A DNA stretch of 64,000 nt, taken from Geotrypetes seraphini. Taxonomy: Eukaryota; Chordata; Amphibia; Gymnophiona; Dermophiidae. Below, in pieces: positions 40,983-53,500 of the stretch. The position numbers were made by a program, and so were the translations under genes. The stretch spans positions 119,599,380 through 119,663,379 of the forward strand of contig NC_047095.1 in the NCBI RefSeq assembly GCF_902459505.1, written 5' to 3'. The notes under the pieces were generated by a model. It was not told the origin of the DNA and searched no databases. It was given only the letters and a program-made list of their open reading frames with translations. Numbering within the stretch: position 1 is the first letter of the stretch; the number at the start of each line of letters is the position of its first letter.

Positions 40983-42564
40983 GGTCCTCCGGCAAACGGG
41001 GAACTTTCGAGTCCGACAGAGTCTGAATTAACTTATCCAAGTCCTCTCCAAATAAAAACGACCCCCGAAAGGGAAATTTAGTAAGCTTAGCTTTGGACGC
41101 AGCATCCGCCGCCCAAGCGCGCAGCCACAACACACGCCTTGCGGCCACGCCAAAAGCCATGGACTTAGCCGAGATCCGCACCAAGTCATACAGAGCATCC
41201 GAGAGGAATGAGGCAGCCATCTCAATCTTTGCTACCTCCTGATCCACCAGAGACCAGTCGTCAGACTCTCGATCCAAGACCCGCTCCGCCCACCGAAACA
41301 CGGCGCGAGCGACCAGTCCCCCACAAATAGCCGCCTGGACCCCAAAAGCAGAGACTTGAAAATTTTGCTTAAGGATGGTCTCCAATTTGCGCTCCTCAGA
41401 GTCCCGCAAGGCAGAACCGCCCTCAACAGGCACGGTATGCCGCTTGGAAATAGCCGAGACCACCGCATCCACGACTGGCGAAGCTAACGTAGCCCGATCC
41501 CCTTCAGGAATGGGATACAGGCGAGCCATGCTGCGCGCCAGCCGAAACGGCGTCTCCGGCGTTTTCCACTGCTCAAGAATAATATCCCGAATATCCTGAT
41601 GCATAGGAAAAGAGCGGGAAACGGAACGGATCCCTCGTAACAGAGGGTCCCCCACACGCGGAGTCTCCGGCGGCGCGTCCTCAAAACGCAAAGCCGAAGA
41701 AACCTGTTGAATAAGGTCAGGCAGCTCATCTCTCTGAAAAAGGCGCACCACGGACGCCTCGTCACTGGAGAACGGGAAACCCGACAACCCGCCGCCAGCT
41801 TCCGTCCCCTCCAGAGGGTCCTGGAATTCCTCAGAAGGGTCCAGGTCCTCCTCCATACCGACACGTTCCTCCGACCACAAATCCTCGTCCCACGACACCC
41901 GCGGACGCTTGGACAAGAAAGGCGGCGGAGGGGACGTCACGTCAGACGAGAGAGGCAAAGCCGCAGGGAGCGCGGAGGAAACCCCACCCCCCGAGACCCC
42001 CTGGGCGCAACCGGGACCCCCAGCCGCCTGAAAATAGGCTTTGCATAATGAAAAGAAAAAATCAGGGGAAAAACCCCCCGAGGGTCCCAAGGGACTCCCT
42101 GCCACAGCAGGGGACCCAGCAGAAACCTGCCCCTGCTTGGACAAAACAGGGGGAAGGTCACCTGAGGTGGAAGACAAAATGGAGGGGCCAGACAGAGAAG
42201 ATGGCGTCTTTCCCGCCAAAACAGCTCCCTCCACAGCCTGAAGCGGCTGAGAGACCTGAATAGTCTCAGCCGCTAAAACAGGCAAGCCGGCATCAGCTGT
42301 CAAAATATCAGCTGAGAGGGAATCCTCTAAAACCCGACCGTCGGCGGCTCGGGGAATCCCTCCGTGGGCGGACGGAGAAGACCGGGCTTCTCCACCGTTC
42401 CCTGCCGACTCGCGAGGCACCATCGGCGGGGAGCTCTGGGCGCCTGCAGCCGCTGCCGACGGAGCTCCTCCACCGCACCGGCCTGAACACCGCTTGCACA
42501 GGCCGGCCGCGAGTGCCTCGCGTCTGGAGCACAATGAGCACTTTTTCCCTTTAGAAGTGCTCAT
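40777..42564 (-). CDS. DIRS gag-like frame
   Basis: 595 codons, Pro/Ser/Ala-rich at the start, with CSLCSRREALAAGLCKRCSG near the N-terminus and an Arg/Gly-rich end (GAARGRLREFRKYRPGRGAA). Position and composition fit the gag-like first frame of DIRS elements. It overlaps the start of the RT frame. Confidence 0.75.
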   Translation of the reverse strand: MSTSKGKKCSLCSRREALAAGLCKRCSGRCGGGAPSAAAAGAQSSPPMVPRESAGNGGEARSSPSAHGGIPRAADGRVLEDSLSADILTADAGLPVLAAETIQVSQPLQAVEGAVLAGKTPSSLSGPSILSSTSGDLPPVLSKQGQVSAGSPAVAGSPLGPSGGFSPDFFFSLCKAYFQAAGGPGCAQGVSGGGVSSALPAALPLSSDVTSPPPPFLSKRPRVSWDEDLWSEERVGMEEDLDPSEEFQDPLEGTEAGGGLSGFPFSSDEASVVRLFQRDELPDLIQQVSSALRFEDAPPETPRVGDPLLRGIRSVSRSFPMHQDIRDIILEQWKTPETPFRLARSMARLYPIPEGDRATLASPVVDAVVSAISKRHTVPVEGGSALRDSEERKLETILKQNFQVSAFGVQAAICGGLVARAVFRWAERVLDRESDDWSLVDQEVAKIEMAASFLSDALYDLVRISAKSMAFGVAARRVLWLRAWAADAASKAKLTKFPFRGSFLFGEDLDKLIQTLSDSKVPRLPEDRARPASRGGAARGRLREFRKYRPGRGAASFQSPGFSRGRFFQRMQPFRGARRGAGNPSAGSPASRPAQ

Positions 42565-42982
42565 TGCTCCATACGCGACCTAGCTGTAAAAAAGTGCCGG
42601 TTAGTTGAAAAAATACAGTAAAATACAGTTTTCTTAAAGGGATACAACCCTCCAGACCAGCACTACCTCAGGATTTTTTTTTTTTTTTTTTACAGAACAG
42701 ACTCCACAGGCTCTCGAAGCAATATGCCTTGCTTGATTTAGGGGGCAAGGCTTACTGCTGAGGCTCCTCTAAAAAAATATGGGGAGGTGGAGGAAGTGGG
42801 GGGAGGGACCCCGCTCGTGACCCGCCGGGTTTGACACCCCCGAGGTCGGACGAACCCCCAAACAGAGTCCGTCCAAGCTCCGTCCGGCTAAAAACAGGGA
42901 CAATAAACCTCTAAACAAATTCCAACAGCCCTACCAAGGGAGATGGGTACAGATCACTCAACACCTGCTGGAGACTGAAAGA

Positions 42983-43106
42983 AGACTGAGGGAAATAGAG
43001 AGGAGGGGCTAGGATATACTGTCCCAAAGTTTTGTTTTCAGTCTCCACCTGCTGGTCATGATTAGATATATACCCAATCGTAAAGTTAACCTCTACTGGT
43101 CTGGAG
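42983..43106. repeat. DIRS right inverted terminal repeat
   Basis: Inverse copy of 37309-37432; ends ggtctggag before the last 13 bases of the element. Confidence 0.88.
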
Positions 43107-43119
43107 AGTGCTAAAGAAG

Positions 43120-43700
43120 ATCCAATTTTTCCTTATACAAAGCTCATTTAATCTTTGGGGATTTGTATAGATTTGTGTATGGAACATCTTAAAATGATTA
43201 ATTCTGCAGAAACATGTACGGTTTCACTTTTTTCTGTGCCCTGCTTTCTTAAATGGTTAAAACGGTGCAGCTGAGACTAAAGCACAAAGCTATAAAGACA
43301 GATTACGCACCAAAACAAACAGAGACTCACTGTAGCCCCAAGGAATTCACCCGTTTCCATCGTGACTTCTTTACTATGTTTTGACTACCAAGGATGCCTA
43401 CACTGTGGGTCAAAGGTCAGAGCAGCCCTTGTGGATTTGGCACAGGTCTCCCATGTTGCCTCTGGGTGGTGGAGAAGAGCAGGGACAGACAATGGGGATC
43501 TTATTCCAGTGTTAAAGCAGGGAGGGAGATGAGATAAGGAGTTTTTGGCTCTCTTTTTTTTTTTGTCTTGATTTGCTTCTGTTTCATTGTGGTGCATCTG
43601 AAACTTACTTCGGTGTACTGGGTGTGTAGTTTTACTCTTGTGTCCTTATTACCACCCTGAAAGGCATGCCATGAAAAAAAAAAAAAACCACTCAAAAAGT
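43120..43700. other. Intergenic, nothing recognised
   Basis: Right flank of the DIRS element. No repeat family or coding signal that I can support; short T and A runs at 43553 and 43677. Confidence 0.35.
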
Positions 43701-43707
43701 ATCCCAT

Positions 43708-44090
43708 ATACATTTGGGCTTTGATGTCCTCCCTCTCCAAGTCATAAAGTTCAGGCATAAAAATGATCCCTATTCACATCAAGTTTAAACCCATTCAGAA
43801 ACTGTGCCACGACAAAGGAATAAAAAGCTCAAGATGTGTTTTTTTTAAATCCGAGTTGGTTTAATGAGACAAACAGCTGGGGATCAGGGGATGGTGTTGA
43901 GGAGAAAGTAATATAAACAGGACAGATGGCTTTGATGCCTTCCTTCATGTCAAAGTTCAAGGTGTAAAAATGATCCCTATCCATTACATTTAAACAAAAC
44001 AGAAACTGCAAAGTGACAATGGAAGGAAAAGCTCTGGCTGGGTTCTTTACCAGAGCTGATTTATATGGGATGAATAGCTGAGGATCCTGG
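43708..44090. repeat. Diverged tandem duplication near the SKIV2L 3' end
   Basis: Unit 43708-43890 and unit 43927-44090 share ggctttgatg, aaaatgatccctat and the order of several shorter blocks. A candidate - strand poly-A signal ATTAAA lies at 43865-43860. This is probably SKIV2L 3' UTR or just downstream of it. Confidence 0.6.
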
Positions 44091-44369
44091 AAGGTTGTAG
44101 CATTCTGCTACACAGAGTGCCACAACCTGAGCTTTGCTTTCCAATGCCACTCTGCAGGAGTTTTAAAAATAGGTATTCAGTGTAGGAACTCTGCAGGATA
44201 AATCCAAGTTGAGCCTTTTTTCCCCAGGCAACAGAGCACTGGAACAAAAAAACTGGCTCTTTTTAACAAGGCACAAAATTCCAGCGCCGAGACTGCCTGG
44301 CATATAAGCATTCCTTTTTCAGTGATGAACACCAAATAACCGTTGTCTGTCGGAACAGCTGTGGCACTT

Positions 44370-44570
44370 TCACTGCGTGTACAAGCTGGCGGCAAAGACA
44401 ATGTCTCTCTTGATCATGTTGGAGGCGTCCTCCATCTTCGCATACAGCACGGGATCGCCGATGATGCGTGCGGCGTTCCGTACATCCCGGCAGGTCTCGT
44501 CCAGTCTCTGGATGCAGCGCACGACAATGCCCTCCTGCACGTCCGTTAGCTTGGCTATCTCTGCAAAAGG
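44370..44570 (-). CDS. SKIC2: SKIV2L last exon
   Basis: Acceptor ctccctcag. Codes [20 protein letters not shown] through RRDIVF-like [13 protein letters not shown] and TGA. Helical C-terminal domain. Confidence 0.97.
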   Translation of the reverse strand, partial: PFAEIAKLTDVQEGIVVRCIQRLDETCRDVRNAARIIGDPVLYAKMEDASNMIKRDIVFAASLYTQ

Positions 44571-47500
44571 CTGAGGGAGGAGACACGGGGTTAGTGGCGA
44601 TGCACTGCAGTGCTCAAGCTAGGGGTGGATAGGTTTATGACAGATAATTGTGTAAGACTCACCACTCCTTGGGCCCACTCATAAACCACCTCCACCAGCC
44701 CAAACTTGAACTGCTCCACATAATCTTCTATGGACTCACGCAGCCCACACTGGCGCTGAAGTACGGCCACACGCGCTGCCTCGCTACGGATTCGCTGAAT
44801 TCCCTGTGGGCAAAGGAAGGGAAAGATTTGTGCGTGCGAGAGTTAAAAAAAAACAAACCAACCCTAAAAACCTAAAACTTGATGATACATTGAAATACTT
44901 GCGCCCTTCAATTATTTTGTAAAGCACTAAAAATCTTTTTTATTTTCTAAGCATTTAGCAACTCACTGTTTAAATTTCTTTTTTTACTTGTATATTTAGG
45001 TTTATCTGATTTTTTGTTATGTTTTATTATTACTGGCTCACCTTATGATTGTTAACCAAGTCAAGCTTCGTTTTTTTTAATTTGAAGATGACCCGGTCTA
45101 TAAATGTAAGGTTTAGTTTAATTGTTAGGAAGGAAATAGAGAACAAAACTGAGATTATAAACCCTTTGTTATCGCTTTCTGGTGTGACTGCACCTTGTAT
45201 TGTGTGTAATTCTGGTTGCTGCATTTCAAAAATAATATGTAGCAGAATCGGAGAAGGCACACAGAATTTCTGGGAGACCAAAACAACAAATGGGATGAAA
45301 GGACTCTACTATGAGGAAGAACAAGGTGACGGGATAATCGCGTGCCAGACGACAGCGCGCCGACAATCCAGCACCGACAATTCGGTGGAAGACAGAAGTG
45401 TGCGGGAGAAAAAATAATTTTTAAAGAGCTCCGACTGGGGGTTTGGGGTGGCAACCCCCCCACTTTATTGGTTAGTGTTCGCGCTGCTGTTGCGGGGGGT
45501 GTGTGTGGAGGGTGAAACCCTCCCACATTATAGAGAAAACGGAACTTTTCCAGAAAAAAATCAGAAAAAGTTCCGTTTTTGCTATAATGGAGATTTCCAA
45601 CCCCCCGAACCCCCCTCCAACAGCAGCGCAAACACTAACCAATAAAGTGGGGGGTTGCCACCCCAAACCCCTCGTCGGAGCTCTTTAAAAATTACTTTTT
45701 CCCCCGCGCTTCTGTCTTGCGCCGAATTGTCGGCGCTGGATTGTCAGCGCGCTGACGTCTTGCACTCCACCGTCTATGAACCGAAGAACAGGGTAGATAT
45801 GAATTGTTTGTGTACTCGTTCCAAAAAATACAAGGACCAGGAGGGCACACAGTGACGCTACTATGTAATAAATGGAAAACAAATCAAAGAAAATATTTCT
45901 TCACTCGGTGTGTAACTAAACTTTGGAATTTGTGGTCAGAGAATGTGGCAAAAGCAGTTAGCATAGCAGGGTTTAAAACGGTTTGGACAAGTTCCTAAAT
46001 AGAAAATTGATAAGCCATTATTGAGATAGCTTGGGGAAATCCACTGCTTATTTCTAAGATAAGCAGCATAAAATCTGTTTTACTACTTAGGACCTGGGTT
46101 GGCCACTGTTGGAAACAGGATACTGGGCTTAATGGACCTTTGGTCTGTCCCAATATGGCAACTCTTATGTTCGAGCCATTGTGACATCATTGCTGAGGTT
46201 GGCTCTTAGGCATTGTTGGAATGAGGCATTATGACATCACAATCTCAGCTCTGGAATGTTGCTACTCTATGGGTTTCTGCCAGGTACTTGGAAACAGGAG
46301 ACTGGGCTTGATGGACCTTCGCTCTGTCCCAGTTCTTATGTGAGCCAAGTATAGGACAATCAAGCCATTGTGACATCACTGCTGAGGTTGGCTCTTAAGC
46401 ATTGGTGGAATGAGGCATTATGACATCACAATCTCAGCTCTGGAATGTTGCTACTCTATGGGTTTCTACCAGGTCTGTTGCAGTACAGCGATGCAGATGT
46501 ACTTATATCACTTCCCTCACCTTCTTTAGTGTCTCATTAATCTCAGGTTCCACTTGTGTCTTCTGCTGGAAGACCAGACAAGACAGCAGCGCCACAATCT
46601 CCTCTGGCCTCAGCTCTGTCAAAACGTTCTCAAAGACCAGCTCCGTCACGATGAGCTCATAGTTACTGATCTCGCAGGCCACGCGGCCCTTCAGCTGCAC
46701 TGCACTGTTCCCGTCGACATAATTCAGAGCTTTCAGGACCTAGAAAGGAGGAGGAAGCAGGTGGTGTCAGGTCAAAAGCGCGCCGGGACAAAGGCGCGCC
46801 CAGACAATTGAGCGCAGCGCGGAGGCGCGCACCGCTCAAAATTACTGTTTTTAGGGCTCCGACGGGGGGGGGGGCTTGGGGGGGAACCCCCCCACTTTAC
46901 TTGGGGTTGTAACCCCCCACATTTTACTGAAAACTTCACTTTTTCCCTGTTGTTAGGGAAAAAGTTAAGTTTACAGTAAAATGTGGAGGGTTACAACCCC
47001 CCAAACCCCCCATAACGCCGGCGCGATGTCTATTAAGTAAAGTGGGGGGGGGGGGGTTCCCCAACAAAAACCCCCGTCGAAGCCCCTAAAAACAGTAATT
47101 TTGAGTGGCGCGCGCCTCCGCGCTGCGCTCAATTGTCCGGGCGCGCCTTTGTCTTTCGCGCCGATGTCTATGAACCGGAAGCAGGTAGGGAAGAGCAGAG
47201 GAAAAACATCCGATGAAAGGAAGAGCAATGGAGAATGACAAAAAAAGTCTGAGAGGGAGAACTAACAGCCAATAACAGAGTAAAAGAAGAAAACAGTTTG
47301 TATAGATAACAAGTTTGGAATTCTGTCAGGAATGGGAGAGCGACAGGGATGAGAGGAGGTATTTACATTTATTCTCTGTTCGTACTCTGGCAGCAGCGTC
47401 AGCGACTGGTCGGAAATCAGGTAACGGAACTGGGCCAACTCATCTTTTATTTTCATTCGCTCTTGCAGGCGGAAGTACTAATCCAGAGAGAGAAACCCCG

Positions 47501-50500
47501 GGTCATCTTCTACATAGGACATTCTCTCAACAGCCCTGTCGCTGAGAGCCACCTCCCCGAGCCACCCCATTTCCTTGTAAGGCACTCTCCTCTGGTGTCA
47601 GGTCAAAAGCGCGCCGGGACAAAGGCGCGCCCAGACAATTGAGCGCAGCGCGGGGGTGCGCGCCGCAGAAAATTACTGTTTTTAGGGCTCCGACGGGGGG
47701 GCGTGGGGGGAACCCCCCATTTTACTTAATAGAGATCGCGCCGCGTTGTGGGGGCATTGTGGGGGGTTTGGGGGGTTGTAACCCCCCACATTTTACTGAA
47801 AACTTCACTTTTTCCCTGTTTTTAGGGAAAAAGTTAAGTTTACAGTAAAATGTGGACGGTTACAACCCCCCATAACGCCGGCGCGATCTCTATTAAGTAA
47901 ACTGGGGGGGCTCCCCAACAAAAACCCCCGTCGGATCCCCTAAAAACTGTAATTTTCTTCGGCGCGCACCTCCGTCTTGCGCTCAGTTGTCGGCGCGCGC
48001 TTTTGTCTTTCGCGGGGTTGTCTATGAACCCCTCTCCTCTTGCAGCACTGCCCCTAAGAGACACCCACACATGTAAAACGCCTCCTTCGCTGCACTGCTC
48101 CCTGAGAGACACCCCCATGTCATTCCCTCTCCATGCACATTACTCCCTCAGCAGCACTGACCCCCCCCCCCCCGAGACACACCCTCAAGTCACTCCTTCT
48201 CCATATGCGACACTCACTCTGAAAGGCACCCTCACATCATCCCACATCCTTGTAGACACTCCCTCCACTGCACCGCCTCTAAGAGACATCCTGCCAGTCA
48301 CTCCTCCATATACAACATTCCCTCTGCAGCACTGCCCCTGAGAAACACTCCCAGGTAACTCTCTCACCATGTACCACATTTACTCCCCAGTACTGCCCTC
48401 CTGCCCCCCCCCAAAAGCTACCCTAGATCATTTTCTATGCAGGTGCTAAGCGCATCTCAATATACGCATACCTGTGTGCTGAAGTGAGGGCTGTGTACAC
48501 AGGTGAAGGATCGCAGTGCCTCCTCCAGGCTCATCCTGCGAACGCAGGCCTCCACCACATCTAGATCTTTGAGTTGCAAGTCATTGACAGGGTCCAGGGT
48601 TGCCAGACCGCCGGGGTTCAACTCCAGCAGACGTAGGAGCTCTTGCGTTGCCGTGGTGACTGAAGGGCCGGGTGGGTCATGCCTGACACAGGGGTTCAAT
48701 AGATGGGAGAAAAGCCCTGCCTAGTTACTCTGCAGCATCTCGGGTTTCTTTCCCAGTTCTGCATCTGCACTCTGAGCACCATGCCGCTAACTAGGAGGAG
48801 GCCTAGATTATCTTCCCCGCTGTGGCTCTTTTATTCCAGTATTCAGAAACAGAGAGGCCAGGAGAAGAGCGACTCCTAGTGGCCAGGTGAAGCACAGCAC
48901 TGCTAGCATTCTCTGGAGCACCTTAAACTCTATTCTCTCCCTCACACATAGTAATGTAGTAAATGGCGGCAGATAAAGACCTGAACGGTCCATCCAGTCT
49001 GCCCATTAGTTATAGCCATTAAAAATACATGATTAAATTAATTTGTCTCTTCTTTGATATTTCTGGGTCGTAGACTGTAAAGTCCACCTGGTATTGTCCT
49101 AGGTTCCAAATGTTGAAGTTGCCGTCCAAGCTCACTCCAGCCTATCCAACCATAAAGTCTGGCCAGTAACATCCTCATGTTCCAAGTTAGTGGAGTTCCC
49201 ATCAATGCCCTCCTCAGCCCAATCCTACACCAAATCATTACATATGGGACACAGACCAGCCTTAGCTCTTTAATTTACATTCTTTGTTTTCTAACTAGAG
49301 ATCCTCTATTTTTATCCCACACTTTTTTGAATTCTGTCGCCGTTTTCCTCTTCACCACTTCCCACACGCGTGAATATCCTGAAAAGCAGGATCAGGTACT
49401 TCTGTGTATGTGAATTTTTACGCCTTACCTGAAGCGGGGAATCTGCCGCTTGTTGAAGTCATCCAAGATCTTCTCTGCATTGAGGCGGAGGTTTCTTGTG
49501 GTGATGCTAGTAATGTCGGAAGCATGCAGCTTCTCTACCACATGACCACAGGGCCCTGGAGGAGAGGAGAAGAAGCAGCATGAAATGAGAGGGACTGTCG
49601 GGATTTAGAGGTCACGGCATGCTAGAACCATGTAGGGGGAGGGGTCTGAGCTCTTTCAGAACCACAAAACCTTGGCCACAAACCTTCTGGTAGGAAAAGC
49701 TTGCTATTCAGAAGTTCATCAGGGAGAGGGGCCTCTCTACCCCCCACCTGGACCTCTCCATCATCCTCCTGCTTCTTCTCGCAAAGCACCAATGTTGTGA
49801 AGGTCCGGTTGGCCGCATCTGAGGAGACCTGTGCAAGACAGCAATGAGAAAGTAGCCAGCATCTGACATTGATTATCTATCCGGTGTATAAGTGTGTCTG
49901 CTCTTTTCCCTAGAATTCTCAAATGCCTTCCTCTTCTCTCCCCAACCTCACCAGTGCCTTTTCCTCTCTCCCTCCACCCCAACTACCAGAGCCTGGCGTT
50001 TCTTTCTTCTCCCCCCCCCCCCACAACTCCGCCCCTCTCCACCTGGTTCTTTTCTGTCTAATCCAGGCTTGTCCAAGTTCAGTCTTCGAAGACTGCAGGT
50101 GGGCCAGCTTTTCAGGGTATCACTAATGAATAAGCACGAGAGCGATCTGCATGCCCGTGCAAATCACTCCGGCGCATATTTTTAGGGATATGTTTGCCTT
50201 CTCGTGGCTCAGGATAAGAAACATGGACAAGTCTGATTTAGATACCCTCCACTGAGGCTCCACTCTTTCTCTATTAACACTCTCTCCACTGTCCATCCCC
50301 CCTCCCCCGCCGTCAAGATTTTTTTTTTTGTATCCCTATCCACCTGCTCTAATGCCACCCTCATTCCACCCACGGGCAACAGGCAAGCAGCTGCCATTTC
50401 TAATCTACTGCTATCTGATCCAGTGGCGTAGCAAGGGTGAGAGGCGCCTGGGGCAGTGGCACCCCTCCCCCGCTGCGCATATGCGCTGCTTACCTCCCCC

Positions 50501-53500
50501 CACACCTCTTTAACATTCCTGGCGCCAGCAGCAACCCCCAAGCTGCTGCCGCGCCAGCATTGGCGCTTCCTCTGACGTCGCCTCCTTGGCGTGAGTCCAG
50601 GAAGCGACGTCAGAGGAAGAGCCGACGCTGGCGTGACAGCAACTTAGGGGTTGCTGCTGGCGCAAGGGACATTAAAAAGGTATGGGGGAAGATAAGCGGT
50701 GCGCACGTGCAGCCAGTGGGGAGGAGGACGGGTGCCTGCGCCCTCACCAAGACGGCGCCACTGGTCTGATCTTCTAAGGGGGATGGGAGAGTTATGCTGT
50801 GGCTACTGTGGTATGAACTTTGTTACAAGGAGAACGGGCCTCAGTTCACACCCCCATTAGTTATCGCTGTCTTTATTACCTGTAGGATGGCTCCCAGGGC
50901 GTTCTTGTGCTTCTGGTTCAAGACAACCACCACACGACCCACTGACAAAGCTTTAAGTCCATTCACAGATTCCATAACCTTCCTCTGAAAGGGGAGAAAG
51001 CAAAGGAGAGGCAGAGACAGATTAGGGATGAAGAGTCTTCTTTCCCTGGTTACGGACAGTGGTCGTAGACTCCCATTATAGCTATGAGCTAAAGGTAGTC
51101 AGTGCAAAGAATTCTGGGTATTCCCCAATCCTGCCCTCCTCTGCTGCTTCCAACTCCCAATGAAGCAGTTCAACCAGGAAATCCATAGCCTGTGCATCCA
51201 TCTGCCTATTTATTTATTTTGATTTCTATCCTGTTCTCTCAGAAGCTCAGAACGGGTTACAAGTAGACATTCACAATCGTTTGAACACAGACTAGTCATG
51301 ACAACAAATAGGTTACAGTAGACAATAACAGAGCTTATTCTAGAGACCAGACTGGTCATAGCGAAGAGTACTAGGAGAAGTATATCGAGGAGGCAGTTTT
51401 TAATGGCCCGATTGGCGGAAGAGGAAGGTCTTTACTTGCTCTGCGGAAGGCCATTAGTGAGTCTTGCGACCTGATCTGTGTGGGTAGTCAGTTCCATAGC
51501 TGAGGTAGGAAATGGCTGTAGGATCTTTTGTACGCCGTACTCATTCGGAGGGATCTCCTTGCGGGAATGCTGAGTCTTTGATCTGCTTTGGAGCGGAGGG
51601 GGCGGTTAGGGGTGTATAGGCGTAGCTTGGATGCTATGTAGGCTGGGGTTTGTTGGTAGAATCTCTTGTGTGTCATGACCAGGGCTTTGAAGATGCATCG
51701 CTTTTGACTGATAACCAATGAGCTGCATAGAGCGCTGGAGGAATGGGGTCATGGTAGCTGAGGTTGTATAGGAGTCAAATTGCTGAGTTCTGGACTTTTT
51801 GGAGGCGTTTTAGATCTCTTGCAGCAATGCCATTGAATAGGGAGTTGCAGTAGTCTGGTCCAGAGAGTAAGTAGGCTTATAGCAGTTGGGCAGTCTGTTT
51901 CTGGGAGATAGGGTTTGATCCACCTACCATTGACATACCAACGATGAAAAAAAATAAAATTAACTTTTTATCACCATGACTTTTTTTTTTTTTAATTTTT
52001 GAATTTTTTCTCTCTTATCTTTTTAATTGTTTCTAAGAAGCAGGAAGATACCATAATGTGGGTACTGAACAGAGATGGGCTGTTGATTGTAATATGGGAA
52101 CCCGACAACCTGACAACAAGCAGAACATGAAAAGGGGGGAGTGTATGGAGCAGTGGTCGATGACTGAATGTTGATATTTACTGACTTTTTCTTGTCTTAT
52201 TACTGGTTTTTTTAAAATTATTATTTATTTATTTATCATTTTTCAATTAACATATCGAGTAAAGCTGAAAATAAAATACAATGCAAAATGAGATTGTCAA
52301 GTGATTAGTTAAAAATATTTCTGATTGATTATTATACACTTGTAATATTTGAAAATGAATAAAGATTTATAAAAAAAAATAAAATAAAATACAATGCAAA
52401 ATGCAATACAAAGCAGATTAATATCTGCTATCATAACACAAATATATATAGCTTAACTTTAACTCAAGTCCTCATTAAACCAAGATGCAGAATCGGCAAA
52501 AACTATAATAAAGAATGACAAACTACAAGACTAAAGATTGTATAGGCTGAGCTAGGAGGTCAAACAATCAGAGTATTCATCTCTCTCCTCCTTTTTTTCA
52601 GGCGACCCATTGACACAAAAATGTTGACGTGAATTTTTGTTGTTAAAACCAGGAGTTATAGCTCTAGGGGTGACCTTTTTTCTTCGTCACCCATGTAAAT
52701 GTGTGATATTGTATCAAATGCAAAAATACATATTCTTTTGCAGAAAGGTAGTTATGATAATTTTAAAAAGATCTGGGGGCCATTAGAAAGTTATTGCAAT
52801 GAGTGAACATCATTTTTCTGTTGGTAGATATATATTTTTTTATTGGAGGGAGATGGGGGGAGAAAATTTGATTGTTTTTAATAAATTTGTTTTTATTTGA
52901 ATTAGGTTATTGGTTGTACTTGAAGAAGATTGGGTGGGAGGGGGGATAATTTTTATATTTTATGATTATGTAAGATTTTCAAGTGATACATGTTGTGATA
53001 TATTGATATAATTTGTTACACTTGATGATGTATTTAAAATGAATAAAGAATTAAAAAAACAAACAAACCAACAACCAAAAATACATATTCTTTGAACTTA
53101 TTACTGTTTATTAATGTTTCTTTAAGTTAAGTTTTGTTAACTGATTCGAGTCCCTTAGGGGAATGACCCGGTATATAAGGCTAAAGATTAGATTAGTGGT
53201 TAAAGCTACATCCTCAGCACCCTGAGGTTGTGGGTTCAAATCCCACGCTGCTCCTTGTGACCCTGGGCAGGTCACTTAATCCCCCCATTGCCTCAGGTAT
53301 ATTAGACAGATTGTGAACCTGCTGGGACAGGGAAAAATGCTTTAGTACCTAAATAAAGTCATGTAAACTGTTACAAACTCCCTTGGGAGAACGGTATAGA
53401 AAACTGAATAAATAAATGTCATGTTCACTCTTTTTCCATGAGCAACTCTTTCGGAAAGAGTGCAACCGTTTCCAAATCGCTCGCACCCTTTTCTAAGTGT

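Larger units (their letters stand above)
37265..43119 (-). mobile_element. DIRS-family (tyrosine-recombinase) retrotransposon, looks whole
   Basis: A DIRS-type element on the - strand, about 5.86 kb. Parts in order on that strand: gag-like frame, reverse transcriptase/RNase H frame, tyrosine-recombinase frame, internal complementary region. Inverted terminal repeats of 124 bp (37309-37432 and 42983-43106) look identical by eye, which suggests a recent insertion. The internal complementary region (37713-37819) matches the inverse of both outer ends joined, the arrangement known for DIRS elements. No break was noticed in the three main frames. Confidence 0.88.

Noticed and set aside
37939-42263. 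Many Arg/Pro-rich + strand frames
   Set aside because: They are antisense shadows of the G+C-rich DIRS frames.
44177-44586. Other - strand frames overlapping the last SKIV2L exon
   Set aside because: Out of frame with the exon chain that matches SKIV2L.
53190-53260. Possible tRNA gene (B box ggttcaaatccc)
   Set aside because: No complete cloverleaf is visible and it is fused to a SINE body; it is the SINE head.
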